Shown: positions 10,607 to 23,720 of the stretch, in pieces
How the letters are laid out: each line of letters opens with the position of its first letter
How positions within the stretch are numbered: the stretch's first letter is position 1
NCBI GenBank assembly: GCA_024663395.1
Contig: JANFAH010000026.1
Span: 62,001-126,000, forward strand
Reading direction: 5' to 3'
Source of the DNA: Pisolithus tinctorius
Taxonomy: Eukaryota > Basidiomycota > Agaricomycetes > Boletales > Pisolithaceae
DNA: 64,000 nucleotides
Position numbers and translations under genes: made by a program
Notes under the pieces: model-generated
What the model was told of the DNA's origin: nothing
Seen by the model: the letters and a program-made list of their open reading frames with translations, nothing else
Database searches by the model: none

Positions 10607-12619
10607 CAGGGTCAGTCGTCAAGGGAGCAGGTGGGAATTTCGAACAGCAAATATTGCCTTCGACAGAGGGCTGGCGTCAAAAACCACAGTCGTAAATACA
10701 TACGCCTTCGGTGATTTCCATCCACGGCCAGGCTCCTGTTGTCGTGGCCTCTCCCTATTGACGGGGGTAATACCCTGCAGCCCGTAAGGAACGGCGCATA
10801 CGTGGTTGGCCTGGCTAAGAAGAAAGCCAGACGGCCGTTTCACTTCCGTATGTTGCTTCTTGCTTTTGTCAAGTAATGTGACACGATTTGATTGGCTTGT
10901 GGTACCATACATGCAAGACCCAGACGATAAGTACGTTGGCCATAAGTAGTACGTCGGACACTACTACGCGTGGCCCACAACGCCCTAGTGGGGCACACTT
11001 CCATGGTTTATTGAGTCTAAACAAACACCCGAAGGTTTCGTGTGCTCTGGGTTAGTATTGCTAGTACCTGACCAAGTCAGTGGTTGACGACACGAGGGAT
11101 GCAGGCATGACACGGTAGTCATCCACCTCGAAGCCCTGTATAAAAAACTTTGCATGAAATACTCAATTACTCATCCATCATTATCGATGGCCAGAAGACG
11201 GTCAAAGTAATGCGTTCTCTCGGGATTTGCGAAGCCGTCCAGCTCTATACCCGGCGATCGCTTCCCTTCCATTGATTGTACCAAGGTTCTTTATCTATCT
11301 TGGCATTGCGCGATATCCTGCAAGGGCCAGTGGAATAGCTCAGGAGCAATATGAACGGTCCCAAACAGCTCTAAGTCAAGTTAGGATCTTCCGCGTCTGA
11401 TTGCTTGCTGTGATGCTAAGTGATTCGTTGAGCAGGTTACCGCCACAGGCACCAGTGGCGAGGCTCAAGAGCAACAATAGAGATCGTAAGCAGCTAGGAT
11501 CAAGGACGTATGTGATCTGCAATGCTCAGCTACTGCGATGAAAAGGTGACTGTCGGACAGGCTGAAAAGTCAATCGCCAAACCGAAACCAGAATCTGCGC
11601 CAGTGTCGGCAGTGGAGTACGCAGTAAAAGGATTCGATAGCATTGCTCCCGTCTCGCGTATCGTCAAAGGTGCTGTCGGTAGCGCCAGTGTCGCATTCCC
11701 CAGGTTTAGATACGTGTCTCGAACCTCGCGAAGTTTTCAATGGAGTCATTTCTACTCTTTTCAATATGTAAGCATATTATTTTCACATCCCCCACGATCA
11801 TTGCATGTTTTCTAAGAACACCTCACAAGAGAGCTCAAGGTCCCCGATTTTAACGTACGCTACTCCAGGATGGGTCTATTTAATCCCCGCTTCATATTTA
11901 GGAGTGAAACGGCGCTAAGCATTTTATAGGACTCCAGCTGTGGTCTATCATAAAATTTGGAACCCCTCCAGATGAGATTAATTGACATGGCACTCCGCAA
12001 GCGACTTGATAACCGGCGGCGATCTAGTCCCTGAAGAAGCATGCAAGTGGGGCATTGCACCCTGCATGGATAAAACAAGTATATGGTGGTGTGGAAGGCT
12101 GAGCTGGCACCTTCGTCCCAACACTGTCCTTTTGGCAGGAGCCGGTGACGTCGAAAGCAAAGTCGGGAGCTTTTGATAGTTCTCGGCGACGGCGGGATCA
12201 GGGATCCGACGCTCTACCTCCACCGCAGCGGCGGCCCCATGGCAGTGACCCTAATCTGTATTCTTTGGGCAGCGTTGGTGCTCTTTTGAGTCATACACAA
12301 TGGCTACGCCAAAATCCTGCCGCACGCATAGCCTGCTCTGCGCTTTGGAGGGTGCCGTGGAGAGTCCTGTATAGCAATCGTACCAACTACCACGTTCCTG
12401 GTGCCGTGAATAAGTTGCTTTGATTACTTAGTGGTAGCATAGCAAAGCAACGGCAAACATAAATGCCCAGCCAACAAGTGGCTTGACTAATTACACACGC
12501 GAAATATCAACGTCAACGCATCCAATAAGTTTGCTTCTACAACTGAAAGACTCTACTTGTCAACGTATCGACGACCAAACGAACGGCTTTGAGGAGCTCC
12601 TGCCCGTCCTCGAACGCGC
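10607..12619. other. Two-kilobase region without recognised gene
   Basis: No conserved domain was found. The best open frame (11522-11815, +; 97 codons) has a plausible coding-like segment (VSAVEYAVKGFDSIAPVSRIVKGAVG), but no family was recognised and it overlaps a minus-strand frame. The right end contains the promoter of the gene starting at 12620. A short or lineage-specific gene cannot be excluded. Confidence 0.35.
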
Positions 12620-15600
12620 ATGAGCTCACGAAATCACCCATCAGGTATTCCAGCTTTATTTCTATAGTCTATACACCAACATCTGCGCGTTTTTACATAT
12701 CTGATTCAATCCTTTTTCGCAGCCTCCGCTGAAAACTGGGACGATGATTTTGAATTCTCCCAGACCAGCAGGAGACAAGTTACGCAGATTGCGCGTGTCC
12801 TTAGCGAACCCCGTTTGTCGGTCACCAGCTCCCACTTTTCAGAGGATTGGGATGTGGAATGCCCGTCAGTTGCAAAACCAAGCGTTATGACTCTACTAGG
12901 AGATGGGAAGCACCCGCCTGAAGCAGGTCTACACAACCAACTCCAGAATTGGGCGGAGACGGGTCCCTCAACACCAACCAAGCGCTTCGTAACACGGGCT
13001 GAGAATTGGGATGACGATTTCGAGGACAAGATGGACTCACCAGCTCAACGCCAATCCACCTCTCAGAAAACGCGCCATTCATACCACACTCCCTCTCGCC
13101 CTAAAGCACCGGCTGACCATGAAAACTGGGATGAAGAGTTCGAATATGCCGAGAAAAATAACACTCCAATGTCCAAACGGTCTCGGCAAGATGCTTATGT
13201 TGATTCTTCTGACGATGAAGGGGAGTTCGGCTTTGGGGACAAAGAAGAAGACAGGACTGTTACTACCCGAAGTCGCTCTTTTGTGCGCCGCCAGTCGCCA
13301 CCACCGCCCCCTGTTCCCGCCCTCCCACAGGGGCTGCACAACACGGTAGAGCCATTTCCCCGATCTCCCAGTATTTCTGTCTTCTCGATACCAACGACGA
13401 GCGGTCGGAATTCGGTCGGATATATGTCCACCTCTCACCTAGCACTTAAACCCACCGTATCTGGTCCGTCGTTAGCGATGCTCCCTCCAAGCCCCCCTAT
13501 ACACCGTGAACGGCGAAGACTCAGGAAGAAGTCTCGACCTCCTAATTTAGACAACAATGTCTTCGAACTGATGGAAGAGCAGCGCGATTCCACACCACCC
13601 TTACCGCCCTCAACCCCGGAACGTTCCTCTCCACCTCCTCCACCAGCCGCGGAAGCGACTCCCAGCAGCAATAAAACACCTCTCCTTTCTCGCATCGGGT
13701 CTGTGAAAAAATGGGGTGTTAGAAGGAAACGAGCCAGCACAGGTCCTGCGGAGGTTATGGTCCACGATCTTGGTGGTAATTACGAACAAGAAGGCACTCC
13801 CCGCCCACCCAGCACGTTTATTCCACCTGCCGCGGTGGCTTCCACTAGCAGCAGTACTAATGCTAGGTCGGGTTGGTTTTTTCGTCCTGGCGGCGCCCTC
13901 GGGTCAGGGTCGCCGCCGCCGCCGGCCCCAGCCGCACTCAAGTACGAGAAGAGCTCGGAAAATCTCCCCACAGTGTCCAGCTCAGGGTCCGGAATGGACA
14001 CGTCCGTACCATCCACGCCGAGCAGCAGATTATCGCGGAAGAAACTGGGCCGGACTTTTGACCCGAATAGTAGCAGCGAGATGGCCGAGTCATCTTCAGC
14101 GAAACCATCACTATCGGTGAGCGCAAGGAGGCCCACGTCTATGCAAGTTCCGAATGGCAAGTTCCCAGCCTCGTCTGGGACAGGGACCAGGCACGCATCA
14201 TATGGGTCTTCAGCTGGACGAGCATCAGCGAGGGTGTTTTCAACGCCAACACCAACGGAAAGTTCTGAGGAACTCAACGTTCAGCCTCAGGAAGGTAGTC
14301 GAAATTTCATGGGAAATGTGCGGAAGATCAGCTTAGTCGGCCCGAAGAAGCACAAGAAGAAGAAAAGCACAGCTGACATTATTCCGCTGCCTCCTTTACC
14401 GACTAGTTCACATCCTCAGAACGAGCGGACTCAGTCTCAGCAGGGTGATGCACGAATACCAGGTCTTCTGCCACCAATAGAGCTACAACCGCCCTCGCCT
14501 CCTCAAACGATCAACGGAAAAGCTGGTTCGCAGCTTCAACCCCAAAGCATTAGCGATGGTTTGGAATCGTTTATCATCCCCTCCAGCAGCCTTCCTACTT
14601 CGTTTACCCCCCGTTCTAGTCCCATGACTACTAGTCGCACTTCTCCAAAATCTCCATCTTCTCCACCACAGTCAGCCTCGCTAGGTCGTACCTCCCAGGC
14701 CCCTACTCCGAATGTATCTGTCCCTCGACGAAATTCATTGGGCGATCTGAAGATTCCTGCACGAATCAGCCAAGCTCAGATTGGATTAAAACGCGATCTC
14801 GGCATGGTCAGGGAATTTGCTGCTAGTGTTGACAGTGAGTGATTATTTGCAAATGTTCGAGTTTATAACGATTTATTGCATTTGTATAGAGCTCAGGGAG
14901 CTACGTCTGACATATGAGCAACTCCTATCTGAGGCAAACTCCATGGCAGAAAATCCACCACCCTCACGCGCCACCTCCCCCACTATCCTAAGCCTTGCCA
15001 GGACCCGTTCTCGGCTACGCTCGAACACGAATCCCAACTCTGCAGTGTCGGAACACAAACAGTTTGTTACTTCTCTCCAGGTCCTTAATGACAAGTACAA
15101 AATACCATGGGAATGTGCCGAACTCCTTATCGAATTGGGTAACGGGTCGCGGTCCGTGGCGAATCCCCCAAGCTCGAACCTGTCGTCTCCGCCATTGCAG
15201 GGTGATGGTGACATTCGCAAGGGTCGCGAGCGTGCGATAACACTGTCGGGCGAGGAGTCTAAACCGCCATCAACACTTGTTGGGGGTTCCTCCTCTAGAC
15301 CTCCCAATCCATCTTGGCGTGCTTCTACTGGTCGGCATGATTTAAGTCAACGTCAACTGCTCTTGTTGCGCGATATGCTCAACAACGCAGATTCTACGCC
15401 TGATTACGTTCTGCCTGAAGATACGGGCGTGAACCGGCAATGGCGGTGGGGTGACGCAATGAGTAGTACAGTCACACTGCCCTCCGAAGACTCGGCGGCC
15501 GGCTCGACTGAAGGCAAAAAACGGAGGATGAGTCGGCTACGAGATATGTTGCGGATGCTCAAACGGAGTCATTCGGAACGACCGCCTCCACCTCCACCTC

Positions 15601-16499
15601 CGCCGCTTCTGCCCCCCGTACCACCATCTACGACATCACTGAGTACCGAATCGTCGTTGGGAAATTACAGTCAGCACCACTATCCGCACGGCCAGGTCCC
15701 TCGGCGAGGATCTAAGACGAGCACAGGTCCAGACTCAATACGATCTGTGCGGGATCAGCAGAATTCGCCGTACGGCAGTCCTCCATTGAATCACAAGCCT
15801 TCTCCTCGACGTCCTTCGCTCGCATCCATATTTCGCATTGGCCAAAAGAACAAGAGCACATCTTCGACTGGCGAGTCCTCTCGAGACGGTCACAGCGAGG
15901 CACGAAGCGTAAGCCGAGGTAGTAACATGACCGGCGAAGATGACTGGGATCGAATTGACTCCACTATCGATCTTGATGTTGCTGCACATTCATTAGGAAT
16001 CGACGGGACTGCGACTATAAAGGGGAAGAAGATGCATGTGCCGTATCCGTTGGTGCAGCGCACCAGTTTGCGCCCAGTAACCCCAGTTCGTGGCCCGGAG
16101 TCGTCACAACTATCACTGAGGGTCGAGGCTTCTCCCCGGTCTATCAGACCTATGCGATCTATACGTCTGTCGAACGTCGAGGAAGCCGAAGACGAGCAAC
16201 GTCAAGTGCGACCCAGGTCGAAGGCTAGTAATAGGTCTTGGCTACCAAAGGCGAGTCAACATCGGCCACCATCACGAGGGCAGCCAGTGCCAGTTGCTGC
16301 TACCAAGTCTGGTTCCGTGCGCTCGGCGCCACCACAACCGCTCGATGCGGATGGACATGTTTCTGACTTTAAGCTCTCTATGACTCCTGAGAACATTAAA
16401 CCACTACTCGAGAACGCGAAGGAAGTCCACGCCCGTCTAAATGATTGTATCAAGGAAATGCAGGCTCTCCTAGATACCTACGCACAAATCCAGTCTTAA
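12620..16499 (+). CDS. Large disordered protein with ENWDDDFE repeats (Byr4-like candidate)
   Basis: A short first exon (MSSRNHPS) splices into a repeat unit ENWDDDFEF. Further copies follow: EDWDVE, ENWDDDFEDK and ENWDEEFEY, all within about 180 residues. Most of the rest is low complexity, rich in Ser and Pro with polyproline runs. A second intron (about 14834-14888) leads into a helix (LRELRLTYEQLLSEA) and the segment KYKIPWECAELLIELGNG; a C-terminal helix ends the protein. Total length is about 1,245 residues. Acidic W-D-D-F repeats recall S. pombe Byr4, which with Cdc16 forms the GAP for the septation GTPase Spg1. That link comes from memory of motif style and is tentative. Long disorder makes other scaffold roles possible. 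Confidence 0.6.
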
Positions 16500-17201
16500 T
16501 TATTTCTCTGCATAGCGATGTGCAACCACGGACAAGTTTTTCTATTTGTTTCAACCACGTTTTTCACCGTGCATTTGTGTTTTATTTCTCTTTGTGTAGA
16601 CACAACGTCACATCGTACTCTTTTCCCCTGTTGTTCTTCTCTGGAGGTCTGGCCTACCCGCCGCACTACCATTTTCATTTTTGTTGATGCTTTTTGCAGG
16701 GTGTTTGCTTGTTGTCATCCCCATTGACACATCACGAACATTTTATCGACCATCGACGCTTCAGAGCTATGTACCCACACGCACGCACCACGACTCTACA
16801 TAATGCACCTCCAAGAACTCGGAGTAGTAATGTATCATGATTGTCCCTCGGACACCTACCTTTGACCTCGTTACCGGTCACCAGCCCGTTAGTCTCTGAC
16901 CAATTTTGCTTCCACTCGGATGCGTGTCCATCGACGCTGGCACATCGACGGTATACACCTGAGTGGTGGGATGTACCACTTCTAGGCTGTCGGGCCGGTA
17001 CTCGAATCTCTAACGTGACCTGTGGTAGGTATATCGTAATCCGGTACTCAATTAATTATATCGCGAAGTGGAGACTCGATACTTGGCTGATAAGTTCATC
17101 CGGCGGTGACCAGCCCTGAGTCTTCCGCATCTCGCATCTTCGAAGCACACCATGCGCGTGCTACGTACCCACTGCTTCTCCCTCTCCGGGCATCTGCCAC
17201 C
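16500..17201. other. Intergenic region upstream of the sugar transporter
   Basis: It starts with the T-rich 3' UTR of the preceding gene and ends with the transporter promoter. No conserved open frame was seen. Confidence 0.5.
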
Positions 17202-20200
17202 ATGATGGTGGGCGATAACTTCAAGAACATCAGGGTTTACTGTAAGTGCAGTATCCACCCTATGCGCACTCCAGACTGAATATCGCTTAGGGTTAGCTTT
17301 CGTCGTGTACTGGGGTATTTTCTTGTTTGGTTATGACGCGTAAGTCATGTTCGTGCGTTCCGTGAGAGTAGGTTAATTTTGACGCGTTGTAGTGGTATCG
17401 CCGGAGGCGTGATCTCGCAGCCTTACTTTCAAGTACATTTCGGTCTCGTGAACCCCGGCGGAACGGTTGACGAGGCCAAATACACACAAGTTTCTTCCAA
17501 TGTAGTCTCCGTGTTACAGGCGGGGGCTTTCTTCGGCGCCCTCGGCAGTGCACCAATTTCTGGTATATGCTTGTGACTTCTGCGTCCTCAAAAGTTTGAC
17601 CCAGCTCTTCCTAACTCTAACAGCTTGGCTTGGACGTCGGTGGACGCTCATCGCATTTACAGTCGTGTTTTTAGTAGGAGCTGTGAGCATCTTACACAAT
17701 TTAGAAACTATATCCCCGTGTGACCGATACTCATAGGTGCTCACCACGGTAGCAGGGGGCAGCAGAGGAATTGGGTACATATATGGAGGTCGTGTTGTAT
17801 CCGGTGCTGGGATAGGTGGTATCTCGGCAGTTGCGCCTGTTATGTGTCGGAGTGCTCCCCAAAGGGTGTACGTGGTCGTATGACTGGTCTATTCCAGCTC
17901 ATGATTGCTATTGGCGTCATGATTTCGTACTTTGTTAATCGTGAGTATTTTCCCGTTTCTCTTGGGTACCCCCGATGCTAACTTTGTTGTTTCTCCCACA
18001 GTTGGGGTTGGACTCCATCTGGCAAATAGCGATATGGTTTGGAGAGTTCCCTTTGGATTGCAGCTTGTTCCCGCCGGTTTAATGTCTCTGGGACTACTTA
18101 CGGTCAAGGTACCCCGAGCTTGGAAGGACTCTCCAGAAATAAACTGACGAAGCGCAGGAATCACCACGTTGGCTGGCTTCCAAGGGTCGCGTCCAAGAGG
18201 CGATTGGAAATCTCGCCTACTTCCGTAAAGAGCAACCTGACTCCCCAGCCATACAACAAGAAATGGTAGAGATTGAAGCAGCAATTCGAGAGGAACAGGA
18301 AGCTCGCAAGGACCTCGGTCTCAGAGAAGCGTTTTTCGGATATGGAAACTCTATTCGATTCGTTATAGCCTTCACCATCTTCGTATGCCAGCAATGGAGT
18401 GGACAGAATTCCGTTGGTTACTATGCCCCTCAGATCTTTACCTCGGTAAGATGTTCCTTAGTATGCATGTCACGATCTTGTCGACTCATGGGAAGCATAA
18501 GATTGGTTTTACAGGAACAACGAACTCCCTTCTCGCTTCTGGCATCTATGGAGTTGTCAAAGTATTGGCCACTATTTTTTTCATTTTTTTCTTCGTCGAC
18601 TCGCTCGGTCGCAAGATATCCTTGTTTATCTCAGCGGTTGGAATGGGTATCATGTTTTTCATAGTCGGTGCAATCCTCAAGACCCACCCTGTGGACGAGA
18701 TTCAAGCTGGACAACCACCACCACCAGCATCTAAGGCGATGGCTGCTATGCTTTACATTTTTGTGTGCTTCTATTCAATGGGTGTGGGTCCCATTCCATG
18801 GGTGTACGTGTCGGATATATTTCCCACTCGTACGCGGCATTATGGTCTGGCAGTTGCCTCTGGAACACAATGGCTATTCAGTACGTGCTTAATTTGTCTA
18901 GATACGTCTCATTGCTGATACGTATGGCAGACTTCGTTGTCTCTAAGGTGACACCTACGTTAGTCGCGGACCTGGGTTACAAACTCTTCTTCATGTTTGG
19001 CGCAATAAACATTGGCGGCATAGTCACTTTTTCCCTGTGAAGTCGATTATCTTGTCGTCCTTCCCCCCACTAACTATTTCCTGTACACCACTACCCTGAC
19101 AACAATCACAGCGAACACCCCGCCAGCAGACCCATCCCCCCCCCATCAGTCCCCTAATGAGGCCTGAAAACCCCTCCCGAGACAACACGCTACCCAAACT
19201 ACGCATCTGGCAACAAAACCTAAACACCTCTCACATCGCACTTCACTCGCTAATAAACAGCAAAATCGCCGAAGACTGGGACATACTCGCGCTACAAGAA
19301 CCCCCAATAGATCAACTCGGCAACACAAGAGCCAACACCCGGTGGAGGGTAGTATACCCAACCACAAAACTGGCGCAAGGAGCCAAGCCAAGAGCGGTAA
19401 CTTTCATCAACTCGAGAATTAGTACTAACTCATGGGAACAGGTCCCATTCCCATCAGCGGACGTGGTAGTAACACGCGTCAGGACCGCAAAGGGAACATA
19501 CACACTGTTCAACATCTACAACGATTGCAAGCACGACCGAACAATAGGGGAACTAAACGTCTTCCTAGCCGCGAACATCAGAAACATACGTCCAACGGAA
19601 AGGGACCAAATGATATGGTTAGGAGACTTTAACAGACACCACCCCCTGTGGGACGAAGAACGAAACCACCATCTTTTCACCCCAACAGCCCTCGCCTCAG
19701 CACAAAAACTCCTAGAATTAGTAGCGGACTACGGACTAGTACAAGTTCTACCCAAAGGAACACCCACGCTTCAGTCCTCCTCCACGGGAAACTGGACAAG
19801 ACCGGACAACGTGTTCTGCACAGAAGCAGCGTTAGAAGACGTGGTGGAATGCGACGCCAGCCCAGAAAACCGTGGTCCCAATACTGACCACGTCCCGATT
19901 CTAACCAGTCTAGAAACAGCCCTCACACCATCCACGTCCCCCCCGTCCTTCAACTACCGTGAAGTGGATTGGAAGAAGTTCAACAGCACCCTACAAACGG
20001 AGCTCAGGGCAATCGGGCCACCAACGACGATCGCCAACGAACAAGACTTCCAAAACAAAGCACGAGGGGTCGAAATGGCCCTACGTAGAACGCTGGAGAA
20101 GGAAGTCCCCAAAACGAAACCCCACCCACACAACAAACGCTGGTGGACAAAAGAACTCACAACACTCCGCAACGAATTAAAAACGCTAAGTAAAGCTTCC

Positions 20201-23200
20201 TTCACGTTCCGGGCAATCCGTGATCACCCGTGCCACAGTCTACGCAAAAGCAAAGCGAAGATCTACGAGAAGGCCATACAAGACGCCAAAAAGACCCACT
20301 GGCGGGACTGGCTCGAAGAAGCGAACAACGAAGATCTGTGGATAGCAAACGGCTACATCTCCAGGCCCTACGGAGACGGCAGCAAGACTAGGATACCAAC
20401 GCTCAAAGGAACGAACGATGAAGGCGAGGAAACCGTGCTTAGCTCAAACGAAGACAAAAGCAAAGCCTTCGCGCGGGCGCTCTTCCCTCCCCCCCCGCCC
20501 CGGTCGTCAGTACCCCATGCCTACGACTACCCGGACCCAGCAGCACGCTGGTCCCAAATCACGAAAGACCAACTTATGCGCACGATCAAAGGCCTCAGTC
20601 CTTACAAGGCCCCGGGACCCGACGGAGTAGCCAACATCGTCTTCCAAAGATCCCCCATTCTCTCCGACTATCTCCTGCCCCTCTTCAACGCAGTCTTCAC
20701 GCTCAAAACCTACTACGACCCATGGAGAGAGTCAATAACGGTTATACTCCGAAAGCCAGGTAAACCGGACTACACGACCCCTAAAGCCTACCGCCCAATA
20801 GCGCTACTCAACACCACGGCGAAGCTACTCTCGGCAGTAGTGGCCGACCGCACATCATACATACTGGAAAAACACCAACTACTCCCAGCAGCGCACTTCG
20901 GAGGAAGGCCAGGACGATCGACAGAAGACTCCCTATTATTGCTCGAAACCACCATCCGACACGCTTGGAGGCAAAAACAAGTGGTATCGGCTCTGTTCTT
21001 GGACATTGAAGGAGCGTTCCCAAACGCGGTCACAGACCGACTTCTACACAACATGAAGAAACGAAGGCTCCCGCCGGAAATAGTACACTACACGGAACGC
21101 CTGCTATCAAACAGGAAAACCAAGATACGATTCGATGACTACGAATCCGACTGGTTCCCCATCCGAAACGGAATAGGGCAAGGCGACCCTCTATCAATGA
21201 TACTCTACGTCATATACAGCTCGGATTTGGCTGATACAGCGAAAGGTAAAAAAGAGCTAACACTAGCATTTGTAGACGACACGGCTTTCATAGCCATAGG
21301 AAAAACCTTCGCAGACACCCATGCCACGCTAGTCGATATGATGGAGAGAGAAGGAGGTGGATACGACTGGTCCAACAAACACAACTCACGCTTCGAAACA
21401 AGCAAATTCGCCCTAATGGACTTCACACTTAGCAGGACAAAAAACAGGCCACCGCTCACGCTAAGAGACTCTACCATAACACCGACCGCTAACCATAAGT
21501 TTCTAGGAGTAATACTTGATCAGGAACTAAGGTGGAAAACTCATGCCGCCCAGGCAATAGCGAAGGGGATGAAGCAAGCCCTCCTCCTGAGAAGATTATC
21601 CGCGACGTCATGGGGTATCCCCTTGAAACTGATGCGACAACTGTACCAATCGGTGGTGGTCCCAAAGGTGATGTACGCAGCGTCGGTGTGGCTCCAGCCA
21701 ACCTACACCGGGGACCACTCGTCCAAGACAAGAGGCTCAAAAGGCGTCGCAAAACGCATCCTAACGATCCAGAGAACAGCGGCCCTGGCAGCGACCGGGG
21801 CTCTAAAAACCACCCCCACTGACGCACTTCTAGCACACGCAGACATCCTGCCGGCACCCCTCCTCATACAGCACACGCTTTACAGAGCCACACTACGTCT
21901 ATCATCGTTACCAGAAACACACCCATTGCACTCACATGTCAACAGGATAGCCAGAACAAATGTCAAAAGGCACCGAGCAGCCCTCCACCGACTAATCCAC
22001 GACCTGAACGTCTCCCCGAAAGAAATCGAAACTATCAACCCTTGCCCAATACCGCCCAGCGCCCTTCCCTCGCATACAACCGTAATAGCCACAAGTAAAA
22101 AGGAAGCAATCGAGGACCTCAGGAAAGTCACAGATCGCACGCTCGTATTCACTGACGGCTCCTGCACAGGAGGTCAAGTGGGAGCAGCCGCAGTCATGTA
22201 TGTAGATCATCAACACGTTGCCACACTCCGTTACCACCTGGGCCACGAATCGAAACACACCGTCTTCGAAGCGGAAGCAGCAGCAATGCTGCTGGCGGCA
22301 CAACTTTTAAGAACAAGAAACGAAACCACATACCCGGTCACCATACTCGTCGACAACCAAGCAGTAATAAGATCGAGTGAGCGCCCGTCTGCTAAACCAG
22401 GTCACCATCTACTCTTGCATTTCAGATCCTCCATACGCAAAACTCTCAACAGGCAAGAACTAACAAGGAAAGACGTTACGATACGCTGGATAGCGGGACA
22501 TATGGAAGTGGAAGGGAACGAGCGCGCAGACAGAGAGGCAAAAACAGCCGCGACAAGACCCGACTCCTCCAGCCCACTAAAGGACCTACCCCCCCCGTTA
22601 AGAAACCAACTACCTCAGAGCGTCTCCGCTCTCAAACAACTCCATACCGCAAGACTAAAAACCCTCTGGACGAGGGAATGGAAAAGCTCCCCCCGCTACC
22701 ACCGCATAACCGCCATAGACCCCCAACTGCCCAGCAGCTCGTTCACAAAACTAGCTGCCTTGCTACCAAAGAAACAGACCGGAACATACATACAACTCCG
22801 TACAGGCCACATCCCGCTAAACAGCTACCTCCACCGTTTCAAGCGAAGCGACTCACCAAACTGCCTGCAGTGCGGTGAAGACAGACCAGAAAACGTACAC
22901 CACTACATCTTCCAGTGTCCAAGATATGACAGAGAGCGTCACATACTCCGCAACGCGCTAGGAAGGGATGCCAACTCGATGGCATTCCTCCTCTCGAACA
23001 AGGTGGCCCAAACCCACTTGTTCAAGTACATATCGGCCACAAAACGTTTACAGCATACACACGGTGAGACCCCCAGGCAGAACGCGAACGCACGATAACG
23101 CACATCACAGGATATCACGACGAATCGGAGCCGAAGACCGCCAAAAAAAAAAAAAAAAAAAAAGAAGGCGCACCGTAAGGAAGCGCTCCCACAGAGCCCT

Positions 23201-23687
23201 AGCGCTCCATTCGCGCTACGGAAAGTAGTCCACGAACGCATGCACCGCATACCCAAACCACTCGCTCATACATCCCATTGCTCCCCCACCGCGACACACG
23301 TCATCCGGTAGAACGCTGAACAACGCGCCTATGTCCCCCAGACCACTCACCCCCGTCCCAAAGTACCGACCTAACGCACCAGATATTCACTCACACACAA
23401 CGGGACATGGAAAAGCACGTTTATTTCGTTATCAGCTAGCCTAACGGCAGCCGGGCCAGTGTAAATAGAAAAGCGAGCTAGCAGAAGTTATAAGCCGTCC
23501 CCACTTCAAGGCGGTGTGACTAAAACGGCCGGCGGGAACGGCGGACTGGTGGGGAGCCGAAGGCTTTGCCACCAGGGCATTCACACGCTTGTGGGGTTCA
23601 GGCGGGCCACAGGGGGCCCTAGTTAGGTCGCTTTACGATAGAATAGTGCAACATAGGGCAAACCAGCCCTCACGCACTTTAAATGAG

Positions 23688-23720
<33 letters not shown>

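Larger units (their letters stand above)
19086..23716 (+). mobile_element. Tad/I-type non-LTR retrotransposon (LINE), 5'-truncated
   Basis: The element is bounded by a perfect 14-bp target-site duplication and ends in a 31-nt poly(A) tract (23688-23718), the hallmark of target-primed reverse transcription. It carries one long ORF2 and only the last 23 codons of a preceding frame that ends in TAATG, so ORF1 has been lost by 5' truncation. A second A21 tract (23143-23163) lies 45 nt after the ORF2 stop. It sits inside the last intron of the MFS gene in the same orientation. Exact duplications and an intact ORF2 suggest a recent insertion. Confidence 0.93.

Noticed and set aside
13780..14277. 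165-codon minus-strand frame inside the WDDF-repeat gene
   Set aside because: Antisense of a Ser/Pro-rich coding region with biased codons; no domain and no independent gene structure.
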